A DNA stretch of 64,000 bases from Sphaerosporella brunnea (GCA_008704415.1 VXIS01000048.1:146479-210478), one strand, 5' to 3'; positions 10,226-23,500 are shown, counted from the stretch's first letter. The notes: a model not told the origin generated them from the sequence alone. Numbers and translations are program-made.

Positions 10226-11686
10226 AAAAGGAATTGACGTCAAAGCCTACCCGAGGGAAAGAAAAAAAGACTGCAAGGGACAAAACAGCTGACCGTAATG
10301 TTGACCAAGAAAACAGAAGAGCGAGGGAAGGAGCCGGGGGCAACCCTTTTACAAAAGGTGGCCATAACCAGCTGAAATTATTTCAAACTCCTCAAGCGAG
10401 GACTGAAGGTGCCTGTGCCTTTGTGGAGTCCTCACGATGGGGCTGGCATACATAGCCCGGAGAGGACTTTCGTCTAAGCTACAGACCTCTCAGGCACAAG
10501 GATTCAGCTGTATAGGTTTAAAGTTAAACAAGAAGTGGTGTAAAAGAGTTTGGCTTAGCCTAGTAGTTTAGAATTTGAGAGGTTTGTTTATAGCTATTGC
10601 AGTAGGTAACAATACCTAGGCCAAACACGAGTGCTGGGGAATAGTTGTTTGACTTTAGTCGTCGGTCAACCACAAGATTCAAGCCCATATCTCCAGCTAA
10701 TCATCTCCCGGGAAGAACCATAAAGACCGCCTCTGATTTGGCGCTAAAACAAACTCTTCCAGAATGTTGTTTGGCCTATTGTTTCTGCAACAGCTATAAC
10801 GCCATCGTGTGGGCAATATTAAAAACGTTTTCTTCTAAACACACGTTTAACGTTTAACGTTAAATGCCTGCACCACAGAGTATGCATACCGGGTGTTGGC
10901 GGCACTAACAATCTAGGACTAGCAGTTATCTAGACCCCGGACCCGGACATACATACACGGACTCTCGCGCTCCCCGGATAAGTACCTTGGTACAAGACCA
11001 AAGTTCCGCTCTCGTCGAGAGCAGCCCTATCAGATCATCAACGATCGTTGAGCATTGTCTTTAGAAGACTGGCGCTGTCCCTTGAGAGGTCAGCATACCT
11101 AAACAAGCGAACGATAAAAGTTTGTCTCTGTTCCTGTATTATTACATATGAGACATATGCATTCAACTTTCGGAGGCCTTCGCCGAACTGTTGCTTCAAT
11201 GCACGGGAAAGGCCCAATTGCCAATGAGGAAAAGCTAGCACGGTATTTTTTTTTTTAAAAAAAAACGCAAGAACCACAACCATAGCAGAGGAGGAGGTGT
11301 ATTGTAGTATCCGGAGGCAGAAGACTTTGCGGACTGCTGTGAGTTCATGTTGTATACACACGCGCACTCGCCCCGCTTAGGTAAAGACGACCCCCCAAAT
11401 TTAAATTACTCTACTCGTACAGCAATGGTAGGCTATGAGGTAGCTCACCGTATGGCGTGAACGCTCTCTGGATCAGGCAACTTCCCTTCGTTGCCCAAGG
11501 TCTCCACTGGCCACGGTCAGCTGGGGAGGATGCCGCTCAACGACATCAATCATGATTTGACCGTCTGGACAGCCATGAATCCGAACCGTCACTAACATAC
11601 AAGGCACCGTACCCAACAAACCCAGTACTCGTACATAATCGCCGCGTGATCCAATGATGTCAGACTTCCAAAACACCATCTAGCGC
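10226..11686. other. Intergenic, no gene seen
   Basis: Only short frames without recognisable content. AT-rich with poly-A/T patches (for example 11247-11263). Confidence 0.45.
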
Positions 11687-11977
11687 CAGTGTTCCCAATA
11701 AATAGCCAGCCAGCCCGCCGAGCTGCCTAGGCTGCCAAGAAAGACGGGCCGACCTTTTACAAAAAAAAAAAAAAAAAACACGCTGCTGCTAGCTCAAACT
11801 GTATCCAACATCTCACTGTGTACTACCCGCAGCAGCCGAAACGGCCCGCCCGTCGACGTTTTAGACAGCCCGGCTACATCCACCAACAGCCGGGCCGGGC
11901 TGTTCGCGCCCCACCGAGCCCGGCTTTTTGGGCCGGCTATATGTTGTGTAGGAACACTGCCTTATGTAGGAACACTG
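11687..11977. mobile_element. hAT-type MITE, second copy, duplicated right terminus
   Basis: Starts CAGTGTTCCCAATAAATAGC and ends with two successive copies of the reversed terminus (TAGGAACACTG ending at 11959 and again at 11977). Interior shares the gcccggc-rich style and the GGGCCGGCT/AGCCCGGCTTTTTGG subterminal words with the copy at 2399-2735, plus an A18 tract near 11761. Outer flanks tctagcgc (11679-11686) and cctagttc (11978-11985) match at 5 of 8 bases, with two of three differences C/T: a possible decayed target duplication. Confidence 0.65.
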
Positions 11978-13245
11978 CCTAGTTCACCGTGGCTGCTGCA
12001 ACTGTAGAATAAAGAACCGGGGTTTCCTTGCCATCATTAGATTCTGCGATGCTCCATATTGCTTGCTCTGTTCCTCGATTGAGTATGTAGGTTCAGTCAC
12101 TGGACACATTTCACAGCCAAATGGCTTGTTTCCAGCACCCCTGCCAACAACCACCACCCAATCTATAAATATATAACTGCTGGAATTTGTATTTCAAGTG
12201 GTCGGTAGCTCAAAAAAAAAAAAAAAAAAAAAAAGGTGGTTGCGTAACAAGCTTTTGAGGCGACAATTTTTGTATGGGGCCCCATACGACTCTCGCCACA
12301 CCCTTCTCAACAGTTCGTTACGCCTCAAAATTATCTGGCTCTTTTAGAGAGGGAAATTCAGACAATTTACATTGTATGGTGTCACGCGCCAGATTTTTGC
12401 AACCACGGGGTGTTGTTTTTTACGAGCTGCTGGACATGGGCAATTTAGGTGTGAAAACGCAAAATACCGAGTCTTTTTGTCCTAGTACTGTACATATCCC
12501 CGCAACCCCGCGATCCGTCACGAGCGGTATATCCCTTTGATGCGTAACCTGATATCTAGAAATCTGTTCTCGATGGCCTAAAATCGGTAGAGTTGAGACA
12601 AAGCAGCCGGCTAGAAAGCGTAGCGGTGAGAAAAAAAAAAAAAAAAACCCCCCAACCATCTTGACGATACATGATGGTGTTGGTGTTTCCAAGTTAGGTA
12701 CGAGTACAGAATGTAAAGCTCTGTGTGTGTACATGTGTGTACTCTCATATTTATTGTCTGCATGCAACCTCGACAGCTTATGGCAGACCCGACTTCCGGT
12801 CCCCACCCATGTCCTGTTTGCCGCCTTATTGACGTATGTGATCTCATACGTTAACTGCGGCAAGGCAACTCCGAATACCAATCTGTCCGAGACAAAGGGG
12901 AAAGTTATAAGAGAAACAACAAGGGAAAGAAACAAGCTTTAAAAACGCATAAACTTCCCTGGCCACCGACTAGATCACTCCTCCTCCTCCATCTCCTCCT
13001 CCTCCTCCTCCTCCTCCCAATGGAGAGCTCTTGTGATCACAGAGGTACTCTATGGGAGCTCGGATATATGGATGCTGGCCGATCTGAGACGCTTTTTATT
13101 GCCTGCATGCATCGCCTCCGTAATAGAGTACAGGCATGTGTTGAATGTGCACCGCATGGGCGCAGTGCATGCATGTTATATAACTAAATAGAACCGCCCC
13201 CACCATGATATTAGCACTCGACGAAAAGAAAAAGTATCCGGACAC
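11978..13245. other. Intergenic with poly-A tract and CTC microsatellite
   Basis: No gene seen. Contains an A-tract of more than 20 bases near 12211-12234, another at 12631-12647, and the CTC repeat listed separately. Lies downstream of the RTA1-like gene. Confidence 0.5.
12978..13018. repeat. (CTC)n trinucleotide microsatellite
   Basis: About 13 CTC/CCT units with one interruption (CAT) over 41 bases, between genes. Confidence 0.9.
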
Positions 13246-14502
13246 TCAGAACCCCGCTCCCACAACCAAACCACGCAGCGAAGAAGTCTCAAAATTAAGA
13301 GTTAGCAGTTGAAACCCTTCAGGCAAAAAGGATTTCTGTGCCGACGATTTTTCGTTGGGGGTATCCTGTTTATCCAAATCCTCCTCAGCGGCTTTGCGTG
13401 CATTGTATGCGTCCTTAAGGCAGTCTCCGGGGTGGAACAAGTTCATGGAGAGCACCGCCAAAATGACCATGATGCCCTCGAGGACAAAGAAATAAGTTTC
13501 GTTTCCTGAAAAAAAAAGAGGGGGGGTATACCCGTCAGCGCCATGGGCTCATCATATCCAGCTGGGAGAGTTATCATCAAAGAATCAATCACGTACTGAT
13601 CAACTTCCCCTTCCAACCCTGGCTCAACTCGATCAGTCTGTAAATGGAGCGGATCTGGATGCACACCGTCGCGAAGCCGATCATGACCAAGAACCCCTTA
13701 AACTTCCACGACCCGCGGAGGTGCTCGTAGATGGGATCTAGTTTGCGGCCGGACGTGGCCACCCGGTACGCATACTCAGCGCAGAGGAACATGAACAGAG
13801 CGATCGTAAAGACCTGGAACGCCAAGCCCGCAACCATGATATGTGTGCCATTGGCGGGGTCCTTCTGGTTCTGCGAAGCAACGCTTGCGATGCCGCCGCC
13901 GGCGCCCTGCAGCACCAGCGAGAAAAAATCGCAGCATATAAAAATCTGCGTGTAACGGACCGGCCGGATGCGGGATATGTCGGCACCGTAAATAGTGACG
14001 CTGTCCGGTTAGGTTTAGTGATCGATGCTTACCAATTCGAGGGTATTCTATTATATCCGAACCGGGCGGGCCGGAGACGGATCCGCGGGGGAAAACTCAC
14101 ATTCTGGAGAGGCAGAGATAGATTCCGGCGGCGAAGAAGGCGGGCGCAAATGTGAGGCAGCAGATTTGCATCAGGAAGCCGTTCATGTTGAACGGGTCGT
14201 TGTAGGATATTATTCGCCCCACGTAGCCCAACACCTCAGCTTGAGTGCCAGTTAGCTACATCCATGGCCATCCCGTAGATTACGGACGGTATAGAAGACG
14301 AACCGATGTTTCCTGAAACAAGTGCAAACGTGAATGTCCATGTTCGATACCAGATGCCTTGGCTGATATTGAGCAAGAGTGAGACAATGAACAATGCCAT
14401 CAAGATAGAGTTCATTGGGAGCGAAGGCCGATAGTAATAGTAAGAGTCCTCGATTGGACATATATGGATGTTGCAAACGATGTCTGCCGTGCTGTTCGAC
14501 AT
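13246..14502 (-). CDS. RTA1-like seven-transmembrane protein
   Basis: Exons 14502-14304, 14239-14101, 14000-13597 and 13505-13246 give 333 residues. The RTA1 family signature is clear: YYRPSLPMN...LF before TM1, QGIWYRTW between TM1 and TM2, AEVLGYVGRI leading into TM3, FLMQICCLTFAPAFFAAGIY (TM3/4), IRPVRYTQIF, DFFSLVLQGAGGGIAS (TM5), a YEHLRGSWKF loop, QIRSIYRLIE and a final VLEGIMVILAVLSMNLFHPG. The family comprises plasma-membrane proteins linked to lipid flipping and resistance to sterol-targeting or toxic compounds (RTA1, RSB1, RTM1 in yeast). The cytoplasmic tail is short and Lys/Glu-rich. Donors are GTTCGT, GTGAGT and GTACGT; the first is the weakest but is fixed by the conserved AEVLGY join. 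The substrate is unknown. Confidence 0.92.
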
Positions 14503-16140
14503 TGTCGGAGTTGACAGAGAAGTTGTCTTTGCAGGTTCAGTTGTAGAGGCAGAGGCTTGTCGTTAGCCAGGCTCGGAAGTGGTAGTTGAGAAGGTCCGCG
14601 GGGGTTTCTCCTCTTAAAGCCAAATCGGCCGAAACTACAGAGGTTTCAAGTATAAAAGCGTGATGTGCGTGCTGGTCTTGGTATATATGAAGGTCTCCGA
14701 ACGAGCGGGACCAAAAATACTATATAACCATTACCGCGGCTGGACAAAATGATACAATTTTCCTCTTTCGCCTATAAAAGCATCCTCAGCTTTGCAGAGA
14801 AATCAATTCGCTGGTAGTTCTGGACCGACTTTACGCCATGGGCATCATGCGTATTGTCCAACAGTTGGTCAGATCGATATCAGCCGTCTGTCTATGTACA
14901 AAATCCTGCATTCCCCATGGGCTTACGAGGCCTGTAAGCAGCCGCTTTATGGTGGCCCGAGGCGCACCGAGTGCTTGGTAGTGGGGCAAGGCTTCGACTG
15001 AATACGAATCTAGTCTCCACTGCCGGTCCGATAGCTCGGACCGATCGGCATATCCCCGAAATCTCGCGCGCGACGAACATTTTTTTTTTTATCCATCCTA
15101 GTGTAAATAAATATTTACATCTAATGCTTCTTGAAATTCTTTAAAAGCAATTTCTCTCGCTGATGTTGCACGAATTATTACATTTGTGGTTGGGGTCAAA
15201 ACTGGGGTGTCGCGGCCACTAGAGTGGATAAGAAGCTGTGACCCCACGTGGTCGAGCTGAATCCGTGGAGATTTTCATTTATCAACTCTTTTGCTGGACA
15301 GCCCTACCAACTGACATGATCACCCAGCTGAAAGCTTGTGAGACACTTTTTAAGCCCCAAAACGTGCGCAGAATAGAATGTCAGAATCCTGTGCATGCAC
15401 GAGATCTCGGGCTCATGTTCAGCCGACCACAATGACTTCCCATCAAACTTTATTCTGCCTGTCATTTGTATCGGTAGCAGGCCAAAAACGGCATGCGTAT
15501 GCTCCTGGTGGATGAAATTTTGTTGTGATAGTTGCAGCGATCTGTTCGTCGCTACACAATAAAGAGAGTAGAAGATAGCCTTCTGGTACAGAAAAACCCC
15601 CCTGTTGTGCCAAGGCCATGACGTTTTGAATTTTCCGGTTCCCGGCGAATGGGTAGTAGAGTCATGCTTGCTGCAGACCGCTGTAACTTTCATCCGAGTC
15701 GTTTGGAACTGCCGGGCGCGGGCTCCCGCGCCTCCGAGAGAGCCACCCCATCCTTAATTCTACTCCACCACGATCGATATCTGTCAACCTTATTATCGTC
15801 AATGCTGTTCAGCCACACAGAGTGGGGGAAGCATACGTATTCTGCCTATAACTAGGCGCGCAAATGTGCTGAGTGGATGCCGTGGGGAAAGCTCACATGT
15901 TAATTAGCAATGGCCATTGTCGGTGGTGAATTCCTGGTGTTGGTGCATTGAACATCGTCCCTGAAAGTGGCATTTTCGTCTCGCTTTTGTTTTGGGGGGA
16001 TTCAGATCGCAAAAATATGGTCATTGTAGCTTGAAGTTCACCACGAAAAATTGCCGGGAATTATCCTTCATAGGGAAAATAAGTTATCCTAACAGCAAAC
16101 GGCACTGGACTCAGTTCGTGGACAACACCGTATTGGAGAC
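14503..16140. other. Intergenic, promoter side of the RTA1-like gene
   Basis: No supported gene. Open frames at 15304-15693 (minus) and 14792-15001 (plus) have no recognisable domain or start context. Confidence 0.4.
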
Positions 16141-16158
16141 TTTAGGAGTGCTTGGGTG

Positions 16159-16452
16159 TTACATTACCACCGACCGCAGGCTGTACGATGAAAACAACAA
16201 CATTGTTGTCATCCCAGAGCTTAGGCCTTCCCAAAGTCCGTTGATGTTGATGTCCCAAAAGCTCATCTGTGCTTCATCGATCAGGAGGAATGCAATGTAA
16301 GAGAACCGGACAGCTCGAGCATTTGGAATATGGCCTCCCGTCATATGAACAACCTTGTTCTGGCCAGTGAGGGCGTAAATAGGAGTCAATCGTCCGTACA
16401 GCCCAAACAACATATTGTCCACTAATCGTAGGAAAGGAGTCTAGTCTTGTCC
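16159..16452 (-). other. Orphan exon-like frame, possible membrane protein remnant
   Basis: A minus-strand frame preceded by a TAG acceptor-like site (about 16443) reads FLRLVDNMLFGLYG, RLTPIYALTGQNKV, then FSYIAFLLIDEAQMSFWD and a hydrophobic end to 16159. Composition is protein-like, with two hydrophobic stretches. I cannot extend it convincingly on either side or name a family. It may be a leftover exon of a dead gene. Confidence 0.25.
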
Positions 16453-18460
16453 AACGAGCTTCTCGAATTAAAACGGTTGTTTAGCACCCGCCCAGTTGTG
16501 ATATAGCACGAAGGTAGGAGGCGGGAGAAAATGATGAGAGGAGCAATGGGAGGGAAGGAGACGGAGGACACTTAGATGCTAGCCTCACTGTATATCACTC
16601 AGTCTGGACTCGAACAAATAACCTCGTCTTGTCTCCCGCTCATCAACTAGGAACAGTGACTGACGTACGTGCCGTTGGAGACTGACACAAGCAAAAAAGA
16701 GGCTTGCGGCGCTGTGAGATGCCGGTGAAGAGGACCACGAGGCCACGAAACTAAACGTTCAGCGAGTTGCAGCAGATGGTATGCACTTCGGATGGGTTCG
16801 AGTCGACAGGACTGCAGACGAGAGCCATGCGGGAGCTGCAACAAGGATAAGCTCAAGGCTCACCGGCAGGCGGGGCACGTGACCTCTTTGACAACTCGGC
16901 TGGCCACGCGTGAAGGCAGGAAGCAGCAGGAGAAAGGCAAGCTGCGGAGTCTGCTCCGTTGGAATGTGCAGGGTCTCCCTCCACAGCTGCGCATCCTCGG
17001 AACGCCCGCACCAGAATAGCTGAACCAGGGCCCGGAGTTCCTGAGGCGTGTGCAGCGAAGCCTGCGGGGTGGTGTCCGAAACGTTAGCCGTGCAGAAAAC
17101 CGTTCTGACCGTTCTGGAAGCTTTTTCGCACGCTTCTCTTCAAAGCCTTTCCCCCCACCCCCGAAGCCACGTTTGCAGTGCGCATCCGCACCGTCGTTCG
17201 GGCACCACCGATGCATCATCGATTGAAGCTTAATTTTCTTTTTTCTATTTTCGTCTTTTTTGACGCATTGACGGGACGTGATGGGCAGTAGGTTAGTCAT
17301 TGTCACTCATGCAATTGTGCAGTTCTCTACTACCTGTCTACGTACTTAAGTATGTACAAGTGTAAGTATGCATCTATCGGCCGAAGATTGGAAAAAAGAA
17401 GTGAGTCTTCCTGGGGCTTACTTAATTTCTTCGTGTTCTCGTCAACTGGCGCCTTCTCGCCCACGCCGCTGCCAAGGCTTACCGTTGTTTCACCTCTCGG
17501 AATCGGGAATTATGGAAGAAGTGTTTTCGGAACCTTTGAGCGAGCCATTGGGTTCGAACGTTCCCTTCCCTCGCCTGTTCCCGAAATTATTTTTGGCCTC
17601 GGCTGGGCAGGCGTTCTGCCCCCCCCCCCCCCCCACCCAAACTGCACACTCCCACGCGTTATGAATGCAGATGACGACGGTTTCGTGGCTTGCGGGAGGC
17701 CATCCAGCCTCAACGGCCGCCTCTTTATCATCACCGACACACTGGCGTGCTGACAAGGGAATGTGCCAAAAGGTAACGTTAACCACCCAGAACAATAAAA
17801 ATATTCCCTTCTTCCGTGGCTGTGCCCCCGAATTTCCCACACCCGTCAAGAAAGACTGGGGATCGCATTCGGCCCGTGCAGCTCAGAAAGAGTCATAGTT
17901 GCTCCCCCCCCATGACCTCCCCACGGTCCACCCACTCCGGGCTTGTTTGTTGTTTGACGTCGCCTGTTTCCGTAACGAGTACTGGGTCTGCCTTTCAGCA
18001 TCCGCTTTTGGGAAAAAGTAATATCGTTTTACTTGCCCTTCTTACTACAAGCGTGTTATCAGATGGATTCTGGTGCCAGCCTCGAAACCCAACAAGGAGC
18101 TCACAGGACGACCGCGTCGGCGTCGCAGGAGCTCCCGTATACCGCCGCCTCATCTGGGATCGCTTGCGTGAGAGGCAGGATTTTCCATTTCAAATAAAAA
18201 CCCCGACAATGGACCAGTGTTTGGGGCCATCATCGACATCACGAACAATCATTCATCCAAACAAACCTTAATCAACAACAACATCAATACTCCTCATCTC
18301 TCTCCTCATCTTCAATCATCATATATCTCCAAGCAAAGTATATAACCAAGCATCTCCGGTTTATATACACTCTTCATCCGTAATAAACGGTCCCAAGCTC
18401 TATCAAAAAACCCAATCTCTTCGGGTACCCTCTTCAACAAACACAACAAACACACACAAG
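16453..18460. other. Long region ending in a pyrimidine-rich leader
   Basis: No gene supported in 16453-17800. From about 17900, and especially 18230-18460, the plus strand is strongly C/T- and CAA-rich (repeated atcatc, ctcatc, caacaac words) and free of upstream ATGs in its last 200 bases. This is typical of promoter and 5' leader of a well-expressed fungal gene, and it leads into the ATG at 18461. Confidence 0.5.
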
Positions 18461-18661
18461 ATGCCCAGTCCCGGCAATTCGCAAGACCCAGAAGTCATCC
18501 GCCAGTGGATGTCCCAAAACCTGATGAGCGTATCTAGCGGGGTACCCTCAGGACAACATCCATATCCGCAGCTGGACCCACGACTTCTCGGAGGCTCAAA
18601 CCTTCCGAGTGGGCCCCACGCACCAGGCATGATGGGACCGCCTAGTGGGCCACGCAGATGA
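18461..18661 (+). CDS. Small Pro/Gly-rich protein, 66 residues, function unknown
   Basis: Single-exon frame starting MPSPGNSQDPEVIRQWMSQN. The first ~25 residues could form an amphipathic helix; the rest is a low-complexity tail rich in P, G, S and M, ending GPPSGPRR. The start sits in a good context (CACAAGATG) after a long CT-rich leader, and the 3' flank is T-rich. Frames of this size arise by chance, but the leader and start context favour a real gene. I do not recognise the family and assign no function. Confidence 0.5.
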   Translation: MPSPGNSQDPEVIRQWMSQNLMSVSSGVPSGQHPYPQLDPRLLGGSNLPSGPHAPGMMGPPSGPRR

Positions 18662-20522
18662 TCCCGACAGAGCTGAAGGGGTATATGTCACATTTTAAGG
18701 TAGCCTATCCCGGCCTGCCCTGGGGATCTACTATTAGGGTGCTGACAGGTGTGTCGAGTCACAGTTAATTAGCCCTCCCAATCGAATGTATACAACAATA
18801 ATCTCCTCTCTCGGGTTTAAGGGCTTGACCTAAGTTCGAAATTAGAGCTTTTCCCTTTTTTCTTCTCCTCTCATTTCATTGGTTTGCCGGCTTTTTTTTT
18901 TTGCATAGATTTGTGTTTTCCTTTCCTGGTCTTGTACTACCATTGTTCTATTGTTTTTTTTTTTCCGTCGGCGGGGCGTTCGGTGTAAAGGGCTATATCT
19001 ATGCTATGATTTACGGTTTTCGGGTTCGGGAATATCAATAAAGCGGAGGGTGTCTGTTCTGTCTGTACTTTACAACAAAATTCTGTCTCTGGGTTCGGAG
19101 GTCACAACACGTTTCGTTTCTTTTCTCTGGTGATGCTTCTTGTGCTTCTGCTTCTGCTTCTGCTTCGCCACAAGTTGCTACACGATGAATCATGATTCAT
19201 CCAAACCTGGCAGGAGGGGGGGGTGGTTCGTAACCCGGTAAAACTCTATCAACAAAATGTCACCGGTTCCCGCATCACGAAAAAGTATACGTACCTAGGG
19301 CACGTACGTACAACTTTACGCCCCCGCAACCGCAACCTAAAAAACACAAAAGCATAAGGGCAGGGCAAGCGCCGCCTCTATACGCAGCAGTGCAACGTAA
19401 AACGTAACGTGCCACACACCACGCGGCTAAGCAGGCCCCCTTACAATATCTCCACGCTACCAATCTCCAAATCTGCCTGGAGATATATCAAGCCCCCCCC
19501 CCCCCCAAGAGCTGTTAACCGAGCCAGTGGAACACAGCCCCACGGGTTTAAGAAAACCTGAACCGAAGATCAGGTCCCCCCCCCCTCTGCTCGAGTAGGT
19601 ATCCTATCCCCGAACGCCGAGCCGGACGCTCCTCCGAGCTGCCGAGTGATCTCCGATGTTGCGGGGGCTGTGCAAACCCCCATCCACCGCCCCTCAACCA
19701 CCACTTACATCACCAAGCAAGCATCAGCAAGCGTGCAAGTGCCCAGATAGCACCGCAACCACAACCAGCCCGGAACCCAGGACCGGTGCAAAACCGGCCC
19801 GATCGGCCGCCAGTCACAGCCCGACCCGTCCGTTCCCGCGTGTCACATAGAGAGTATACCCTAGCTACATAGCGTAAAAACGAAAACGTGTGTGTGGTGG
19901 CTGAGCACGAGCTGCTCCAAACGCGAAGACGCGAGTCATAGCTTACCGGAGCTGTGAGAGAAAGCTTGTAACCTCAAAGGCGTGAATACGTAAACTCTTT
20001 ATCGTATTCGTCATCGCTCCCCCCCCCCCAACCTAACCCACCATCGCGGGTAGTCCTGCACAAAGTTGTTTTCTACATACAATGACCTGTTCAAGAGATA
20101 ACATACACACGCACATGTGCACACCGGGGTGGACTCCGAGTGACGGCCCATGCATGTCTGTTACCAAACTACTTATGGTAGTAGCTAACACCCTCATATC
20201 TGTACAGAAAGTATATAAAATTCCATATCTCACATGCATACTAAGTACTAAGTATGTGCTTACTTAATATTAGTAGCCGTCAATCATAAAATATATGCCC
20301 TGAGAGAGAAGCACACCACGCGCACATGGACAAGCATTTCCATCGTGGAACGAAAGGAAGAAAAAAAAAAAACAAAAAAAAAACAAAGGAGAATCAACTC
20401 AAATCCATGAGCCAATCGTGTAGTACAATAATGATGCGCAGCCAAATAAAGAACTCCATACCAAGCCATAAACCAAAAAATAAAAAGGGATAAAAAATAA
20501 AAAAAAAACACCGCTTCCCCTC
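18662..20522. other. Intergenic between the small gene and ATG2 3' end
   Basis: Probable 3' UTR of the small gene (T-rich, ATGATTTACGG region to about 19130), then repeat-like sequence with C-tracts (19491-19506, 19578-19586, 20019-20028) and a purine/A-rich stretch before the ATG2 stop. No gene seen. Confidence 0.45.
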
Positions 20523-23500
20523 TTAATATCTCTTGTATTTATCCTCCCTGGCCTTTCTCCTCTCCGGCTCCATCGCATTACCAACACCCATCAACGTCCG
20601 TCCAACCGCCTCGCTAACTCCAATCACTGGTCTGATTACAGCCTTTGGCGCCGCCCTCGCCACAGCGATGGCGACGCCGCGGGCATCGCCCCCTTCTGCA
20701 ATTTCCGCCGGCAACGTAAGGATCGCGTCTCTGGCTTCGCCAAAGTTTCGTCTCAACGATCTCGATGCGCCTCGCAATCCTGTCGTCGAAATTAGTATGC
20801 ATCGGAGGGACAACGAATACGGGACTAACCTTGCAGTACACTCTCAGGTTGGTCTGCATACAGCGATACCATACGCTCACCCTCAGCGTCCTCTTCATCT
20901 TCTCCAACCTCAATCACCGTAAAGTTGTGTTCCCCGCCAGTGAGAGCCCCCTCCGCACTCTGCAGAAGCGCTTGTGTACCCACTGCGACCTTAGCGCCCA
21001 ATCGTACCAGCTCCCCAGCGGTATTTCGAACAAAGCCTCCCATACCCTTTTGCAGCGAGCGGATAATACGGCCATCCTTTTTGTATTCTCGCATGGGCAC
21101 GACGAAGAGATCCCGAGCCCCTGCGCCCAGATTGACAAGCGAACGAACAGGAGCCACTCCTGCGAGAACGCCAGGAAGCTGGGTCTTTTGGATATCGGGC
21201 ATCCACGTATCGTTTAAAACCTTGCTCATCCTGGTCATACCTGAGATGCCATGAAGAATAACGCGACGGAGCACCATGTCGGCCTCATCCAGAATGAAAA
21301 AGTTCATAAACTCCGTGGTGTGGCCCGAACGAAGACCAGCGTAGTCAACATATTTCGGCTTGTAATCCAGCTTGACCCGAATGGAATTGACCTCGACCCG
21401 CTGAAGGAAGGGTTCCTCTGGACCCTTCCCAGCAGGAACAGTGGTGTTTGAATCGTCTTTAAATTCGAAGAAGCGAGTCATGAAGTCTAACGTGTCCTGA
21501 TCCACATGAAGCCGAAGAGGCAGGATGTTTGCTTTGACTATCAACTCGGTAGCTGCGAGCTCAGGTACCGGTTTGACGACTAAAATCTCTAAACGGACCA
21601 TGTCACTTCCGAATTCACGCTCTCCGCCATCCTGGCAATAAGTGACAAACTTCCTCCAGGTACTTGTAGGGACGTTGTCGAAGATCTCCAGATCCCTCAC
21701 CTTCACATCAACACTACTCTGAACTTCATCGGATCCAGGTTGGAAAAGCAGGAAGTCGACGTTGACGCCCTTGAGCTCAAACTGCATCTTGTGATGTCTG
21801 CTACGACTGAGCTTGAGCCCGCGTCCCTTTCCTGACCGAGAATGGTGGTGATCTCCTGTTACAGTTGACCGCGAACGTGATGAAAGCGGTCTACAGGACT
21901 CTGCAGTGGTCGTGGCATATGAGGTTTCCGACATTTGGTCGTCAAAGTGCTTATTAATGTCATTCGTCAAATCTCCGGGAGCGCGATTGGCTGGGATGCC
22001 GATGTAAATGGAGTTGAACAAGAAGTCGTCAACAACACTCTCATCATCGTCTTCCATGTCAAAGGAGACCCGCCGGTTGCGTCTTTCTGCAACCTTGGAC
22101 TCGACTCTTCGAACGGCTTGTGTTATGGTATCACGGGTTCGCTGCCAGTCGTAGCCATCGTGAAGATTGAAGATAACGTGGACATCCCGTACATGGACTC
22201 GCAGAGGGAAATATGCGGCTCTGTATGGAATCAGAAAAAGCAGTTTTCGAGAAAAGAAGATGCGACATACCTTGCAACCGCATCTTGGTTGAGTGACTTC
22301 TTTCCTTTGTGTCTCGGCGCGGCACTTCCGAAGTGATCTTCGAAGAATTCCAACGGACTGGAATCCAGCATCTGCACATTTTCCGTGAAAACACTGTCGC
22401 TTGAACCGCTGCCCTCTCGACTCAGGCTTGGAGTGTGCATTTGTGACAGTTCTTCTTCGAGCATGCTATCCGCTAGCGCCTCTGTGGGTTTCTCTGGTGG
22501 CGTCTTGTGGCCATAGTAGCTCTCAACGAATGATAGATTGGTTGGGAGATCCTCATCGAGGTGAAGCAGCTCTTCCTCGTCATCCCCCACCGCGTCTGGC
22601 TTTTTCCGCCCAGGGTGTACAAAGGCGTCCTCAGCTAGACTAGCGAGCATGTCAATGGGCATGACCTCTGTACAGTACCTGATTTCGTCGGTTTCAGGGG
22701 CCGGTGGCTTCAAGCCATTGAAGACTGCGATCATCGTTTGAGTCGAGTCCGCGCAGCTTTCGATCAGAAGCAAATCATCTCTGATCTCCAAATCCACAGC
22801 CTTGCCAACCACCTGCAGCGTTACCATGGCCGAAGACACAGTGACCATAGGAACGTATCCCATTGAGACAAACCCTGCCAGATGGTCCGAAAGCACTTCT
22901 CGCCTACCGCGTAACTGACCGGATTCAGCAGCGAGGAGATGCTCAGCATCATCTATGACCATAATGCTCGCTTTCTTGATTTCCATTCCAGCGCTGACCG
23001 TTCCGCCCGTCGGGAGTGCGGCCTGGAGTCGAGATTCAGTCAAGATAATGAGCCCCCGAGACTTCATATCCAGAGGATTGAGAGCAAGAACAGAGTCTGT
23101 GATGGCAATATCGAAACCGAGAACGCCGGAACCATCGATATTCTCTTTTCTTTGTGGCAGGGCGATGATGGATTCGACCATTTCTTGAGCCAATTCCTCA
23201 CCAGTGAGTCCGCTCGGTGATTCCATCATGGACATCAATGTTTTGACGTTGTACTCGGCACGCAGGTTCCAAAGCTTAACCCGCACGACAGGTTCCAGCT
23301 CATCCCCGACCATTCGAACCATGACCATGGGTCTATCATGCTGCGAGCCAGTGAATATTCGCCTATCAATACCTTCCCCCAAAAGCTCTTCGTGGTCGTT
23401 TCGGCGGACGCTGATAGTGCCGATGGCCATTGCAACAAGAGACGGTGCGGAGACATGAGTAATACCCAGAGAGTCCATTTCGGCCTCCAACCTGCCTACA

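Noticed and set aside
15304..15693. 129-codon minus-strand frame
   Set aside because: No recognisable domain, poor start context and no splice continuation; treated as chance.
17352..18271. Overlapping plus-strand frames of 77-151 codons
   Set aside because: They lie in C/T-rich promoter/leader sequence and have no domain, start context or splice support.
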